From JBHENN01 sp046262015 (GTDB taxonomy: Bacteria; Actinomycetota; CADDZG01; WHSQ01): 40,172 nucleotides of DNA. Below, piece by piece: positions 16,342 to 25,097 of the stretch. The stretch lies in NCBI GenBank assembly GCA_046262015.1, contig JBHENN010000020.1, positions 1-40,172 of the forward strand, in the 5' to 3' direction. The stretch's first letter is position 1, and every line of letters starts with the position of its first letter. The notes under the pieces are model-generated. The model worked only from the letters and a program-made list of their open reading frames with translations. It did not search any database and was not told the DNA's origin. Position numbers and translations under genes: made by a program.

Positions 16342-18252
16342 ATGCCGGGTCCCCATCGTCTGATGCCTCCGGCGAAGCCGGACACACCGGCGCGCCCCGG
16401 CACGTTCCGTCGCATCGCGGGCATCTTCAAGCCGTACCGGCGCCGGGTCGGGCTGGTGATCCTGCTGATCCTGGTCACCTCGGGGCTCGGGCTGATCAAC
16501 CCCGTCTTGATCAAGGTCGCGTTCGACCTCATCTTGGGCCAGGGAGATCCCGACCAGCGCTGGCGGCTCCTGATCCTGGTGGTTGCGGTCATGACGGTGA
16601 CCCCGATCGTGAACGGGGTCTTGGGGCTGTGGCAGTCCTATACCAGCAACCTGGTCGGCCAGCACGTGATGCAGGACCTCAGGAACTCGCTCTACGGCCA
16701 CCTCCAGCACATGTCGTTGAGGTTCTTCACGTCGACGCGCACCGGCGAGATCCAGTCACGCCTGTCGAACGACGTGACCGGCGTCCAGTCCGTGCTGACC
16801 GACACCGCATCGAACATCCTGGCCAACGTCACGATCGTCATCTCGACGGTCGCGGTGATGTTCGCGTTGTCCTGGGAGCTGACGGTGCTCTCCCTGGGGA
16901 TCCTGCCGCTGTTCGTGTGGTTGAGCCGCAAGGTCGGCAGGGTGCGCCGCGAGGTATCGGGGCAGACGCAGGAATCGTTAGCGGACCTGACCGCGATCAT
17001 GCAAGAGACCCTGTCCGTCTCGGGGATCCTGCTGTCCAAATCGTTCGGCAGGCAGGCGTACGAGATGGATCGCTTCCGCAGGCAGAACCGGAAGCTGTCG
17101 CGCCTCGAGATCAAGCGGACGATGATCGGGCGCGGGTTCTATTCGTTGATCCAGATATTCTTCTCGGTGACGCCGGGTCTGGTGTACCTGGTGGGCGGGT
17201 ACCTCGCGCTCGGCTCGCGCAGCGTCGGTCCGGAGGAGATCGCGGGCACCATCGCGGCGTTCACCACTCTCCAGTCGCGTCTGTTTTTCCCGCTGGGCCA
17301 GTTGCTGAACGTCAACGTCGAGGTCCAGTCGGGGCTCGCGTTGTTCGACCGGATCTTCGAGTACCTCGACCTCGAGCACGACATCGTCGACCGTGACGGC
17401 GCGCTCGACCTGGCGCGGGACAAGGTCGCAGGGCGGGTGGAGTTCGACGACGTCTGGTTCCGCTACGAGCGCTCGGTGCAGAGGTCTTCGGACGATCGGG
17501 TGTGGACGATCGGCGGCGTGACCTTCGCCGCCGCGCCGGGTGAGCTGGTCGCACTCGTGGGTCCGTCCGGAGCTGGCAAGACGACCCTGACCTACCTGGT
17601 GCCGCGCCTCTACGACGTGAACCGCGGAGCGGTCAAGATCGACGACATCGATGTGCGCGACATCCGTCTCGAGGCGCTCGGCGAGATCATCGGGATCGTC
17701 ACGCAGGAGACCTACCTGTTCAACGCGTCGGTCGGCGAGAACCTGCGGTACGGCGATCCCGATGCCTCGATGGAGCGTGTCGAGGCCGCGGCGCGTGCGG
17801 CTCACATCTACGAGCGCATCATGCAGATGCCCGAAGGCTTCGACACGACGGTGGGAGAGCGCGGCTACAAGATGTCGGGTGGGGAGAAGCAGCGGCTCGC
17901 TATCGCCCGCGTGATCCTGAAGGACCCGAGGGTGCTCATCCTCGATGAGGCTACGAGCGCGCTGGACACGCACTCCGAAAGGCTCGTCCAGCAGGCCTTG
18001 GAGCCGCTCATGCGAGGCAGGACGACGATCGCGATAGCGCATCGGTTGTCCACGATCCTCGCGGCCGACACGATCCTGTACCTCGACCGGGGGCGCATCC
18101 TCGAGCGAGGCACGCATGTGGACCTGCTGCACAAGGATGGTGCATACGCCGCCCTCTACCGCGAGCAGTTCTCCGATGGACGCATCGAGACCAGGTGCGA
18201 GGATGGGTTGGTCCTGGCCAGTGGAGAGGTGATCCGGGAGGAGGCCGTGTGA
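16342..18252 (+). CDS. ABC exporter, fused membrane and ATP-binding domains
   Basis: A half-size type IV ABC exporter of 636 residues acting as a dimer in the cytoplasmic membrane. Residues about 30-320 carry six membrane helices; residues 360-610 are the nucleotide-binding domain with Walker A GPSGAGKTT (407-415, K413), signature MSGGEKQ (511-517, with E in place of the usual Q), Walker B VLILDEATSALD (D535, E536) and the H-loop AIAHRLST. The substrate cannot be told; lipid, peptide and drug exporters look alike. ATG at 16342 has AGGAG 4-5 nt upstream. The last codon overlaps the downstream dehydrogenase (GTGA), so the two are co-translated. Confidence 0.92.
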   Translation: MPGPHRLMPPAKPDTPARPGTFRRIAGIFKPYRRRVGLVILLILVTSGLGLINPVLIKVAFDLILGQGDPDQRWRLLILVVAVMTVTPIVNGVLGLWQSYTSNLVGQHVMQDLRNSLYGHLQHMSLRFFTSTRTGEIQSRLSNDVTGVQSVLTDTASNILANVTIVISTVAVMFALSWELTVLSLGILPLFVWLSRKVGRVRREVSGQTQESLADLTAIMQETLSVSGILLSKSFGRQAYEMDRFRRQNRKLSRLEIKRTMIGRGFYSLIQIFFSVTPGLVYLVGGYLALGSRSVGPEEIAGTIAAFTTLQSRLFFPLGQLLNVNVEVQSGLALFDRIFEYLDLEHDIVDRDGALDLARDKVAGRVEFDDVWFRYERSVQRSSDDRVWTIGGVTFAAAPGELVALVGPSGAGKTTLTYLVPRLYDVNRGAVKIDDIDVRDIRLEALGEIIGIVTQETYLFNASVGENLRYGDPDASMERVEAAARAAHIYERIMQMPEGFDTTVGERGYKMSGGEKQRLAIARVILKDPRVLILDEATSALDTHSERLVQQALEPLMRGRTTIAIAHRLSTILAADTILYLDRGRILERGTHVDLLHKDGAYAALYREQFSDGRIETRCEDGLVLASGEVIREEAV

Positions 18253-19013
18253 GGATCGCCGGCAAGACCGCTCTGGTGACCGGAGGGGCATCCGGTCTCG
18301 GTCTCGCGACCGTGACCGAGTTGGTCCGCAACGGCGCGTCGGTGGTGATGGTCGACCTCGCCACCTCGGACGGAGAGATCGCCGCGAAGGAGCTGGGGGA
18401 CCGGGTGAGGTTCGTCCCCGCCGACGTCACGGCCGAGCACGAGGTCCAGACGGCCGTGGACACGGCCGTCGACCTGGGCGGTCTGCACATCGTGGTCAAC
18501 TGCGCGGGCGTCGGGTTCCCGGGCCGCGTGCTGACACGCGCGGGGGACCCCGTCGACCTCGAGCGTTTCGAGCTCGTCGTCCGCGTCAATCTCATCGGGA
18601 CGTATAACGTGATCCGCCTCGCGGCGGCCGCTATCGCGCGCGAAGAGCCCGAGGATGACGAGCGCGGTGTGATCGTCAACACGGCAAGCATCGCCGCGTT
18701 CGAGGGCCAGATCGGCCAGGCTGCCTATGCCGCGTCCAAGGGGGGCATCGTTGGCATGACGCTGCCCATCGCGCGCGATCTCGCCGGCAGGCTGATCCGT
18801 TGTGTGGCGATCGCGCCGGGCACCTTCGACACGCCGATGCTCGGGGGTCTTCCCGAGTCCGCGCGCGAGGGATTGGCGGCCGGCATCCCGCATCCCCACC
18901 GGCTGGGGCGCTCCGAGGAGTTCGCGTCGCTCGTGCGCCACATCGTCGAGAACCCGATGCTCAACGGCGAGACGATCCGATTGGACGGCGCCCTTCGCAT
19001 GCCGCCCCGATGA
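18249..19013 (+). CDS. Short-chain dehydrogenase, 17beta-HSD10/type-2 HADH-like
   Basis: A 254-residue NAD(H)-dependent SDR. It has the cofactor motif TGGASGLG, VNCAG, the catalytic Ser in IVNTASIAAFEG and YAASK. The C-terminal region, PHPHRLGRSEEFASLVRHI followed by ENPMLNGETIRLDGALRM, closely matches the type-2 3-hydroxyacyl-CoA dehydrogenase (HSD10) subgroup rather than generic FabG, pointing to a (2-methyl-)3-hydroxyacyl-CoA substrate in beta-oxidation or branched-chain amino acid breakdown. GTG overlaps the ABC exporter stop by 4 nt. Why it is coupled to an exporter is not clear from the sequence. Confidence 0.88.
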   Translation: MRIAGKTALVTGGASGLGLATVTELVRNGASVVMVDLATSDGEIAAKELGDRVRFVPADVTAEHEVQTAVDTAVDLGGLHIVVNCAGVGFPGRVLTRAGDPVDLERFELVVRVNLIGTYNVIRLAAAAIAREEPEDDERGVIVNTASIAAFEGQIGQAAYAASKGGIVGMTLPIARDLAGRLIRCVAIAPGTFDTPMLGGLPESAREGLAAGIPHPHRLGRSEEFASLVRHIVENPMLNGETIRLDGALRMPPR

Positions 19014-19023
19014 CGGTGGGGTT

Positions 19024-19404
19024 CTAGCTGGAGGATTCGGCGTGGACGGGTTCGAGGAGCTCGAACCCGTCCCGGCGATGGCTCTCGGCAAGCTCGTCGT
19101 CGAGCTCTCTCCATTCCTTCTCGGCCCACCGGAGCTTCTCGACGGCCGAGGCGAGGTCGAGGAAGTGCACCGGGACGATCGATGCCCGGGGGCGCAGGTA
19201 GGCGTCGCCGATCAGGGCGTCGAGCTCCCGGCGCGCTTCGACGACACGGGAATGGATCTGACGGAGGCGCTCACGCTGCTCCGGGGTGTAGCCCGCTGCG
19301 TCGGCGGTCAGGGCGCGCTCCTCGTCGGTAGGTCGGCGGGGAAGCCTGCTGGGAACGACTCCATAGAGGGTACCGCGCGCCCGCCGGGAGGTACAAGCGC
19401 ACAT
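19024..19404 (-). CDS. Small helical protein, function unknown
   Basis: A 126-residue frame if started at the ATG at 19404; the conserved-looking part begins about residue 20. It is rich in Glu, Arg and Leu with predicted coiled-coil helices (TPEQRERLRQIHSRVVEARREL and WAEKEWRELDDELAESHRR, each read as its core) and no membrane segment. No in-frame ATG or GTG exists after the first codon, and there is no Shine-Dalgarno. The frame remains open far into tldD antisense, but only this end has protein-like composition. It converges on the SDR gene with a 10-nt gap. No family recognised. Confidence 0.5.
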   Translation of the reverse strand: MCACTSRRARGTLYGVVPSRLPRRPTDEERALTADAAGYTPEQRERLRQIHSRVVEARRELDALIGDAYLRPRASIVPVHFLDLASAVEKLRWAEKEWRELDDELAESHRRDGFELLEPVHAESSS

Positions 19405-19448
19405 GCGTGCCGGCGCCCCCGGTGAGTGCCCGCGTGCCGCCCAGCCCT

Positions 19449-19454
19449 TATCCT
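19449..19454 (+). promoter_or_regulatory. Candidate leaderless promoter -10 (TATCCT) for tldD
   Basis: TATCCT is exactly 7 nt before the GTG at 19462, which has no ribosome site. The same hexamer stands before the tRNA and the fic leader. Confidence 0.45.
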
Positions 19455-19461
19455 CCTCGCC

Positions 19462-20844
19462 GTGCTGGACGACGGGGTGATCGCCACGGTGCTCGCCGAG
19501 GCGCTGCGTGACGGAGGCGACCACGCCGAGCTCTTCGTCGAGGACCGCGAGTCGACCGCCCTGAAGCTCGAGGACGGGCGCCTGGAGGACGTCAGCTCGG
19601 GGCGCGACCGGGGCGCCGGGATCCGCCTCCTGACCGGAGGTCGAGCGTCGTACGCCTACACGAACCTGCTCACGTCCGAGGCCCTGCTCGACGCGGCTCG
19701 CGTCGTCCGAGCCGGCATGACGAGCGAGGCCGGGACGGTGGCCGACCTCCGCTCGCTCCCCCCTCCCGTCCGCCACCCCGTCCGGATACCCCCCGCGGAG
19801 GTTGCCTCGCACGACAAGGCGGCCGTACTGACCGCCGCCGACGAGGGCGCCCGAGCCGAAGGGGGCGAGATCCGGCAGGTCGTCGCGACCTACCTCGACG
19901 TGCGCCAGCGCGTTCTGATCGCCGCGTCGGACGGTAGGAGGGCCGAGGACGATCGGACCCGGGTCCGCCTCGGCGTGCGCGTGGTCGCCGGCCACAACGG
20001 CGACGTGTCGACCGGTTTCGAAGGGCCGGGTCATCTCGGCGGCTACGAGCTGTTCGAGGACCACCCTCCGTTCGAGGTGGGACGCGCGGCCGCGGGCAAG
20101 GCCGTGCGGATGCTCGGTGCCGAGCCGTCTCCGGCAGGCGAGCTCCCGGTCGTGCTCGCGTCGGGCTACGGCAGCGTCTTGATCCACGAGGCGTGTGGGC
20201 ACGGGCTCGAGGGCGACACCCTGGCGAAGGATGCGAGCGTGTACGCCGGCCGCGAGGGAGAACGGTTCGCGTCCGAGCAGGTCACGATCGTGGACGACGC
20301 GAGCGATCTGGGCGCGTGGGGCGGCTTCGGCTTCGACGACGAAGGAACCCCCGCGCAGCGGACGGTCTTGCTCGACCGTGGGGTTCTCGTCGGCCACATG
20401 AGCGACCTCCTCTCCGCGAGCAAGCTCGGACGCACCTCGAGCGGCAACGGGCGCCGGCAGTCCTACGCTCACCTCCCGGTCGTGCGCATGACCAACACCT
20501 ACCTGCTGGAAGGGCCCGACGATCCCGAGGCCATCGTCGCGTCGGTCGACCGAGGGGTATACGCGGCGACATTCGCCGGCGGCGAGGTGAACCCGGCGAC
20601 GGGGAACTTCGTCTTCGGGATGTCCGAGGCCTACCTCATCGAGAAGGGCGAGATCACGCGGCCCATCCGGGGCGCCACCCTGATCGGAGACGGGCCGACG
20701 ATGCTCGGCGTCATAGACGCCGTGGGCAACGACGCCGCGCGCAAGGAGTTCGTGTGCGGCAAGGACGGTCAGCACGCATTCGTGACGAATGCGATGCCGA
20801 CGGTCCTACTCGGCCGCGTCACCGTGGGCGGCACCGAAGCGTGA
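19462..20844 (+). CDS. tldD: Metalloprotease subunit TldD
   Basis: A 460-residue member of the TldD/PmbA family, the catalytic subunit of the heterodimeric TldD-TldE peptidase that trims leader peptides of modified peptides (microcin B17 in E. coli) and unfolded peptides. The zinc-binding HExxxH motif is intact as HEACGH (242-247), followed by the conserved GLEGD. The N-terminal half has the ELFVEDRESTALKLEDGRLEDVSSG-type strand pattern (core read). GTG at 19462 is preferred over an upstream frame extension at 19426 because of the hexamer spacing and family N termini. Followed by tldE after 13 nt. Confidence 0.93.
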   Translation: MLDDGVIATVLAEALRDGGDHAELFVEDRESTALKLEDGRLEDVSSGRDRGAGIRLLTGGRASYAYTNLLTSEALLDAARVVRAGMTSEAGTVADLRSLPPPVRHPVRIPPAEVASHDKAAVLTAADEGARAEGGEIRQVVATYLDVRQRVLIAASDGRRAEDDRTRVRLGVRVVAGHNGDVSTGFEGPGHLGGYELFEDHPPFEVGRAAAGKAVRMLGAEPSPAGELPVVLASGYGSVLIHEACGHGLEGDTLAKDASVYAGREGERFASEQVTIVDDASDLGAWGGFGFDDEGTPAQRTVLLDRGVLVGHMSDLLSASKLGRTSSGNGRRQSYAHLPVVRMTNTYLLEGPDDPEAIVASVDRGVYAATFAGGEVNPATGNFVFGMSEAYLIEKGEITRPIRGATLIGDGPTMLGVIDAVGNDAARKEFVCGKDGQHAFVTNAMPTVLLGRVTVGGTEA

Positions 20845-20857
20845 CCGCGGCCCACGT

Positions 20858-22213
20858 ATGAGCGAGGGATTGCTCGAGACCGCGCATGGGATCGTCGAGC
20901 GGGCGCGTCGAGGAGAGCAGCTCGAGGCGTTCCTGACACACGAGCGCACCTTCCAGGTCAAAGCTTTCGATGGTGGCATCGAGTCGCTGTCGTCGGCGGA
21001 GCCGCGCGGCGCGGGCGTGAGGATCGTGGTCGAGGGCCGCGCCGGCCTCGCGCACACCACCGATCTGTCGCCGGACGGGCTCGACGACGTGGTCGGGCGG
21101 GCGCGCATGAACGTTGCGCTCGCAACCCCGGACGACGCGGTGGTACTGCCGGAGCCCTCCGCAGATCCCCCTTCCGAGATCCCCGGCCTGGCCGATCCTG
21201 CTCACCGCTCCATATCGCCCGACGAGAAGATCGCGTTCGTGCTCACGCTCGAGCGCGCGGCGCGGACGGGAGACCCGCGGGTGCGGACCGTCGAGGACGC
21301 GCTCTACGCCGACTCGGAAGCGGTCGTGGCGGTGGCCAGCTCGACGGGTATCTCGGGGACGTTCGTGCGCACCGACGCGTGGTGCTATGCGGTCGCCATC
21401 GTCGCGGACGACCACGATACGCAGACCGGTTTCGAGCTCGACCTAGGGCGCAGCCTGGGCGCGCTCGACGCGGACGACGTCGCCCGTCGCGCGGTCGATA
21501 GCGGACTGCGGGTCCTCGGAGGGCGCAAGATCCCGTCGGCGACGATGCCGGTCGTCTTCGACCCGTACACCGCGGCGCAGTTCCTGGGCGTGATCGGAGA
21601 AGTCCTGACCGGTGAGGCGGTGCAGAAGGGACGGTCCGTGTTCGCGGGAAGGTTGGGGCAGCGGGTCGGAGCCGGCCACCTCACCTTGTTCGACGACGGG
21701 CGTCTCGAGGAGGCGCCGGGATCAGCACCCTGGGACGGCGAGGGGGTGCCTACCCGGCGAACCGAGGTCATCCGTGACGGCGTGCTTGCCGCTCTCCTCT
21801 ACGACACGAAGACGGCGCGCCGGGACGGCCGCTCGTCGACGGGGAACGCGGCGCGTTCGGGGCACCGCTCGCTGCCTCATCCGGCGCCGTCGAACATGGC
21901 TCTGGCGACGACGGGAGAGGACCGGGACGAGGTGCTCCGGCGCGCCGGGCGAGCTCTATGGGTCCATGACTTCCACGGAGTGCATTCCGGCGCGAACCCG
22001 ATAACGGGCGACTTCTCGGTGGGCGTCACCGGCTCTCTCCTCGACGGGGGCGAGGTGGTGCACCCGGTCAAGGAGGTGACGATCGCGGCGCCGCTCCTCG
22101 ACATCCTGGGCGGTATCGAAGCGGTCGCGACCGACCTCAGGTGGATCCCGTCCGGAGGTTCCTTCGCCGGCGCGACCACCCTTGTTGCAGAGATGACGGT
22201 CGGCGGAGCCTGA
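20858..22213 (+). CDS. pmbA: TldE/PmbA peptidase partner subunit
   Basis: A 451-residue TldD/PmbA-family protein. It lacks the HExxxH zinc motif, as TldE/PmbA subunits do, and has the family C-terminal features: HDFHGVHSGANPITGDFSVG (core), the GxxxHPVKEVTIA strand and LRWIPSGGSF. With TldD it would form the heterodimeric protease. ATG at 20858 gives the normal N terminus; the longer frame from 20789 lies within tldD. No ribosomal peptide precursor or modification enzyme is visible nearby, so the physiological substrate is unknown. Confidence 0.92.
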   Translation: MSEGLLETAHGIVERARRGEQLEAFLTHERTFQVKAFDGGIESLSSAEPRGAGVRIVVEGRAGLAHTTDLSPDGLDDVVGRARMNVALATPDDAVVLPEPSADPPSEIPGLADPAHRSISPDEKIAFVLTLERAARTGDPRVRTVEDALYADSEAVVAVASSTGISGTFVRTDAWCYAVAIVADDHDTQTGFELDLGRSLGALDADDVARRAVDSGLRVLGGRKIPSATMPVVFDPYTAAQFLGVIGEVLTGEAVQKGRSVFAGRLGQRVGAGHLTLFDDGRLEEAPGSAPWDGEGVPTRRTEVIRDGVLAALLYDTKTARRDGRSSTGNAARSGHRSLPHPAPSNMALATTGEDRDEVLRRAGRALWVHDFHGVHSGANPITGDFSVGVTGSLLDGGEVVHPVKEVTIAAPLLDILGGIEAVATDLRWIPSGGSFAGATTLVAEMTVGGA

Positions 22214-22273
22214 GCCCCACTGGGACCTGCACCGAGAGCGCCGCGAAGTTCTTTCTGACTCTCGGAACGATAG

Positions 22274-22825
22274 CTAGATGCCTCTCAAGTGAAACGTCCA
22301 CGCGGCGTACTGGTTGCCGAGATCCGGCTCTTGATAACAGCCGTCCTCGTCCCGCCAGTAAGCACCCACGTCTAGATAGAGATGGCCGTCAACGTGCGGT
22401 GGCAGGACGACAACCTCCCAGGCGCGGATGTCGCCCTGAACCACGAGCGGACGAAGTAGCCACGGCAGGGGCGTCGGGGTACCCGTCGCGTGCCCGTTCT
22501 CATCGACTCGCGGCCAGCGCAGCACCTCGACTTCCTCCGGCCGCGCCTGCTTGTGAAGACGTACGGCTATCTCGTCCCCCGGGTTATGGCGCAGCGGCTT
22601 CCGAAAGGCGCGAAAGCCGTGGCCGAAGGTCCCCTCGCAGAACCTCGGGTCCTTGGTGCGCCGTGCCCAACCGTCCGAGTGGTGGAGGTGGCCCTTCTGC
22701 ACATCGCCTCGCACGCGAAGAGTCGCCCGCGGGGCCCGGTGGTCACGGGCCGCAGCGGGCGTCGCGCTCCCCAGCGCCACCGTCGCCACCAGCATCGTCG
22801 CCGCCAGCCTCATATCTAGATGCAT
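22274..22825 (-). CDS. Secreted protein of unknown family (paralogue 2)
   Basis: A 183-residue protein with a Sec-type signal peptide (start at 22825, or at 22813 giving MRLAATMLVA) and likely cleavage after the AAA/ARA region near residue 26-28. The mature part is beta-rich and hydrophilic with four Cys. It shares with the gene upstream a GDxxxVRLHKxxRPxxV segment, a later VVLPP/YLDVGAYWRDEDGC stretch and a terminal aromatic beta strand (WTFHLRG), so the two are tandem duplicates that have diverged. The start is 4 nt after the stop of the upstream copy, an operon. No known domain recognised; a beta-sandwich is inferred only. Confidence 0.72.
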   Translation of the reverse strand: MHLDMRLAATMLVATVALGSATPAAARDHRAPRATLRVRGDVQKGHLHHSDGWARRTKDPRFCEGTFGHGFRAFRKPLRHNPGDEIAVRLHKQARPEEVEVLRWPRVDENGHATGTPTPLPWLLRPLVVQGDIRAWEVVVLPPHVDGHLYLDVGAYWRDEDGCYQEPDLGNQYAAWTFHLRGI

Positions 22826-22829
22826 CGGC

Positions 22830-23387
22830 TTACGAGACGACCGAGAGGCTGAATCGCCAATATCCGCCCTGGTCGCTCCCGCAACCCTGCCTGTCACGCC
22901 AGCGCGCGAACGCCTCGTAGTAGTACTCGCCCGGCCCCGGGCGCTGAAAGACTGCATCCCATGAATGCGTCGTTCCGTCCTTGCCTGTTCGTCGCTGCAG
23001 CACGAGATCAAGCTCGTCCGAGGGCCCCAACACCACCTCATCCCCAACCCGCAGGCCCCGCCATTGCGTGATGGAAACGGCCACCGGCCTCTGCCGCTTG
23101 TGGAATCTGATGCGCGCGTGATCCCCCCGGCCCACCTGCATGCCCGCAGGGAAATCTCCGGGTCCGGTCGCGTTCCAAGCAACACACTCGTCCTCGCCTC
23201 GTCGATCGACCCACCAGATCTCTCTCGGTTCGCCGTCCTGATACGACCCTTCCGCCCTGAGTCTGACGAGGGGTTGTTCATGGTCGTGGGCCCGAGCAAC
23301 GCCACTGCTCCCTGCTACGGCAGAAAGCAGCAGCCCGGCTCCGGCAACGACTCCCAGCGTCCTCACCCTCGCAACGTCTCCCGTCAC
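22830..23387 (-). CDS. Secreted protein of unknown family (paralogue 1)
   Basis: A 185-residue protein with an N-terminal hydrophobic signal segment (residues 10-30, likely cut after GVARA before HDHEQP). The mature domain carries GRGDHARIRFHKRQRPVAV and, near the end, EYYYEAFARWRDRQGC followed by GGYWRFSLSV, both matching the downstream paralogue. The GTG at 23387 is the longest start; a second GTG seven codons later has a GGGAG about 11 nt upstream and is equally possible. First gene of a two-gene minus-strand operon. Family and role unknown; export and paired expression suggest surface or extracellular function. Confidence 0.72.
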   Translation of the reverse strand: MTGDVARVRTLGVVAGAGLLLSAVAGSSGVARAHDHEQPLVRLRAEGSYQDGEPREIWWVDRRGEDECVAWNATGPGDFPAGMQVGRGDHARIRFHKRQRPVAVSITQWRGLRVGDEVVLGPSDELDLVLQRRTGKDGTTHSWDAVFQRPGPGEYYYEAFARWRDRQGCGSDQGGYWRFSLSVVS

Positions 23388-23418
23388 ACGTTCCAGGTTC
23401 GACGCAAAGGCTAGCTTT

Positions 23419-23438
23419 CCTCGGCATCTACGCCGAGG
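23419..23438. repeat. Intergenic hairpin between uppP and the secreted paralogues
   Basis: Perfect 7-bp stem CCTCGGC/GCCGAGG with a 6-nt loop. It lies downstream of uppP and upstream of the paralogue operon, so it could end uppP transcription, but there is no T-tract on the minus strand. Confidence 0.35.
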
Positions 23439-23465
23439 GTGCTTGCAGAACCGGCGCTGCTGGAT

Positions 23466-24275
23466 CTAGTCGACCGCGAGGTAGAACGCGATCCCCGCGA
23501 CCAGGCAGTACAGCGCGAACGGATACAGGGTGTTCGTCTTCAGGTATCTGATCAGGCCGGCGATCGCCAGGTAGGAAGTCACCAACGAGGTCACGAAGCC
23601 GCCTAGCGCGGGGCCGAGCGCGAGCGGCGCGCCGGCGAGTTCGGGGATCTCGACCAGGGACGCCCCGAGGAGGGCGGGCATCGCGAGCAGGAACGAGAAC
23701 CGGGCGGCGTCGTCGCGCCGCATGGACAGAGCGAGCCCAGCGGCGATCGTTGCTCCCGAGCGCGAGATGCCGGGCAGGATCGAGATCGCTTGGGCGACCC
23801 CGATAGCGGCGGCGTCGCCCGGGCCGAGTGCGTCGATGGTGCGGAGCTGCTGCTCCCGGCGCGCCGTGCGTGCGGCGTGGAACGAGAGGGCGACCTCGGC
23901 GGCGACGAGGATGGCAGCGGTCACGACCAGCTGGATGGCCGCCGAGGGGGCATCCGTGAACGTTCCTTCGAAGTACTCACCGAGCGCGGCGCCCGCGACG
24001 ACCGCCGGGATCGTGCCGACGACGAGGAGGAGCAGCAGGCGGCGCATGCCCGGCTCACCTCGTGCGACCCCGACCGCCAGCTCGACCAGCTCGCGCCGGA
24101 AGTACACCGCCAGCGCCAGCAGCGAGGCGGTGTGCAGCATCACGTCGAACGCGAGCGACGGCTGATCCCAGCCCAGGGCGGCCGGCACTAACACGAGATG
24201 CCCCGAGGACGAGATCGGGATGAACTCGGTCAGGCCTTGGACGGCGCCGAGGACCAGCGCGTGGAGGAGTGACAC
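23466..24275 (-). CDS. uppP: Undecaprenyl-diphosphatase (UppP/BacA)
   Basis: A 269-residue polytopic membrane enzyme that dephosphorylates undecaprenyl pyrophosphate to recycle the cell-wall lipid carrier. Both signature motifs are present: the N-terminal GAVQGLTEFIPISSSGHL with catalytic Glu and Ser, and SILPGISRSGATI in the second repeat with its Arg. Seven to eight hydrophobic segments follow the inverted-repeat fold. GTG start at 24275 without Shine-Dalgarno, 8 nt after a TATGCT hexamer. It is divergent from the secreted-protein gene at 24407. Confidence 0.94.
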   Translation of the reverse strand: MSLLHALVLGAVQGLTEFIPISSSGHLVLVPAALGWDQPSLAFDVMLHTASLLALAVYFRRELVELAVGVARGEPGMRRLLLLLVVGTIPAVVAGAALGEYFEGTFTDAPSAAIQLVVTAAILVAAEVALSFHAARTARREQQLRTIDALGPGDAAAIGVAQAISILPGISRSGATIAAGLALSMRRDDAARFSFLLAMPALLGASLVEIPELAGAPLALGPALGGFVTSLVTSYLAIAGLIRYLKTNTLYPFALYCLVAGIAFYLAVD

Positions 24276-24283
24276 GGGGCGGG

Positions 24284-24289
24284 AGCATA
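24284..24289 (-). promoter_or_regulatory. Candidate leaderless promoter -10 (TATGCT) for uppP
   Basis: Minus-strand TATGCT lies 8 nt before the GTG start; no ribosome site is present. Confidence 0.35.
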
Positions 24290-24406
24290 AGGGGCGGCGA
24301 GGATGCTTCCCAAGAAGTCCGGGGGGCGCAGGAAACCCGTCTGCCTGGGCGAACCTTCCACCCAGCCCCTTCTACGAGGGACGTCGGCGGTACGAGGAGG
24401 AGACAG

Positions 24407-25081
24407 ATGAAGCGGAAGACTGCGCTCGTGGCTCTGGTGAGTGCGCTGGCGCTCTTGCTGCCGGCGGGTGCCGCGTACGCCCTGCTGGAGTTCACGCCGA
24501 CCATCGCGTTCGCGCTCAGCGACACCAAGGTATCGGCCAACCCGACCCTTCAGATCGACGTGGCTCAGGACCGCGCCGAGGAAGAGCTAGACAGCGTCGT
24601 CCTCAAGATCCCCAAGGGCTTCAACCTGCCGTCCGACGAAGACGTTGCGAACGGCGAGCTCCTGGGGACCGCCGACATCACGATCGACGTCGGCCCGCGC
24701 TGCTTCGACCAGGCGGCGACGGCCAGCGCTCCGGTGCCGTTCAACGATAGGGAGATCTTCGAGCAGGACCGCACCGACGCCCAGGCAGATGAGGGGGTCA
24801 AGGCGGTATGGGTCGTGGACCTCCGGCCGGTAACCACGATCCCGCTGGCCGTTCGGGGCAGCGTCAAAAAGGGCTGGACGCTGAGCGGCAACATCCCCGC
24901 CAACCCCATGACCTGTCCGCCGTTCACGTTCTCGGCGAGCATCCTGGACAAGACCGCGAGCGGGGTTGCGGTGCTGACCAACCCGGCCAAGCCCGGCAAG
25001 AAGGTGTTCCAGGCGACCTTCAGCAGCGCCGACTCGGCAACCTCGATCACGATCTCGCAGCCGATCAAGATCACCCGCTAG
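24407..25081 (+). CDS. Secreted protein of unknown function
   Basis: A 224-residue protein with a clear signal peptide (MKRKTALVALVSALALLLP, then AGAAYA and cleavage near residue 25) and a beta-strand-rich mature region with regular Ser/Thr and two Cys. The fold cannot be named; an immunoglobulin-like or adhesin-like sandwich is plausible. The ATG at 24407 has a strong GAGGAGG about 6-7 nt upstream. The 130 nt between it and uppP hold the divergent promoters; no clear -10 for this gene was seen. It ends 16 nt before the convergent fmdB-like gene. Confidence 0.75.
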   Translation: MKRKTALVALVSALALLLPAGAAYALLEFTPTIAFALSDTKVSANPTLQIDVAQDRAEEELDSVVLKIPKGFNLPSDEDVANGELLGTADITIDVGPRCFDQAATASAPVPFNDREIFEQDRTDAQADEGVKAVWVVDLRPVTTIPLAVRGSVKKGWTLSGNIPANPMTCPPFTFSASILDKTASGVAVLTNPAKPGKKVFQATFSSADSATSITISQPIKITR

Positions 25082-25097
25082 GGAACGACCCTCCGCC

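Noticed and set aside
19024..20775. 583-residue minus-strand open frame opposite tldD
   Set aside because: Third-position GC bias keeps antisense frames open. Only the last ~126 residues (19024-19404) look like protein; the rest is antisense to tldD, which has intact catalytic motifs.
19442..22213. tldD-tldE as part of a ribosomal peptide (RiPP) cluster
   Set aside because: No precursor peptide, cyclodehydratase, radical SAM or dedicated transporter adjoins; the ABC exporter upstream belongs with the SDR.
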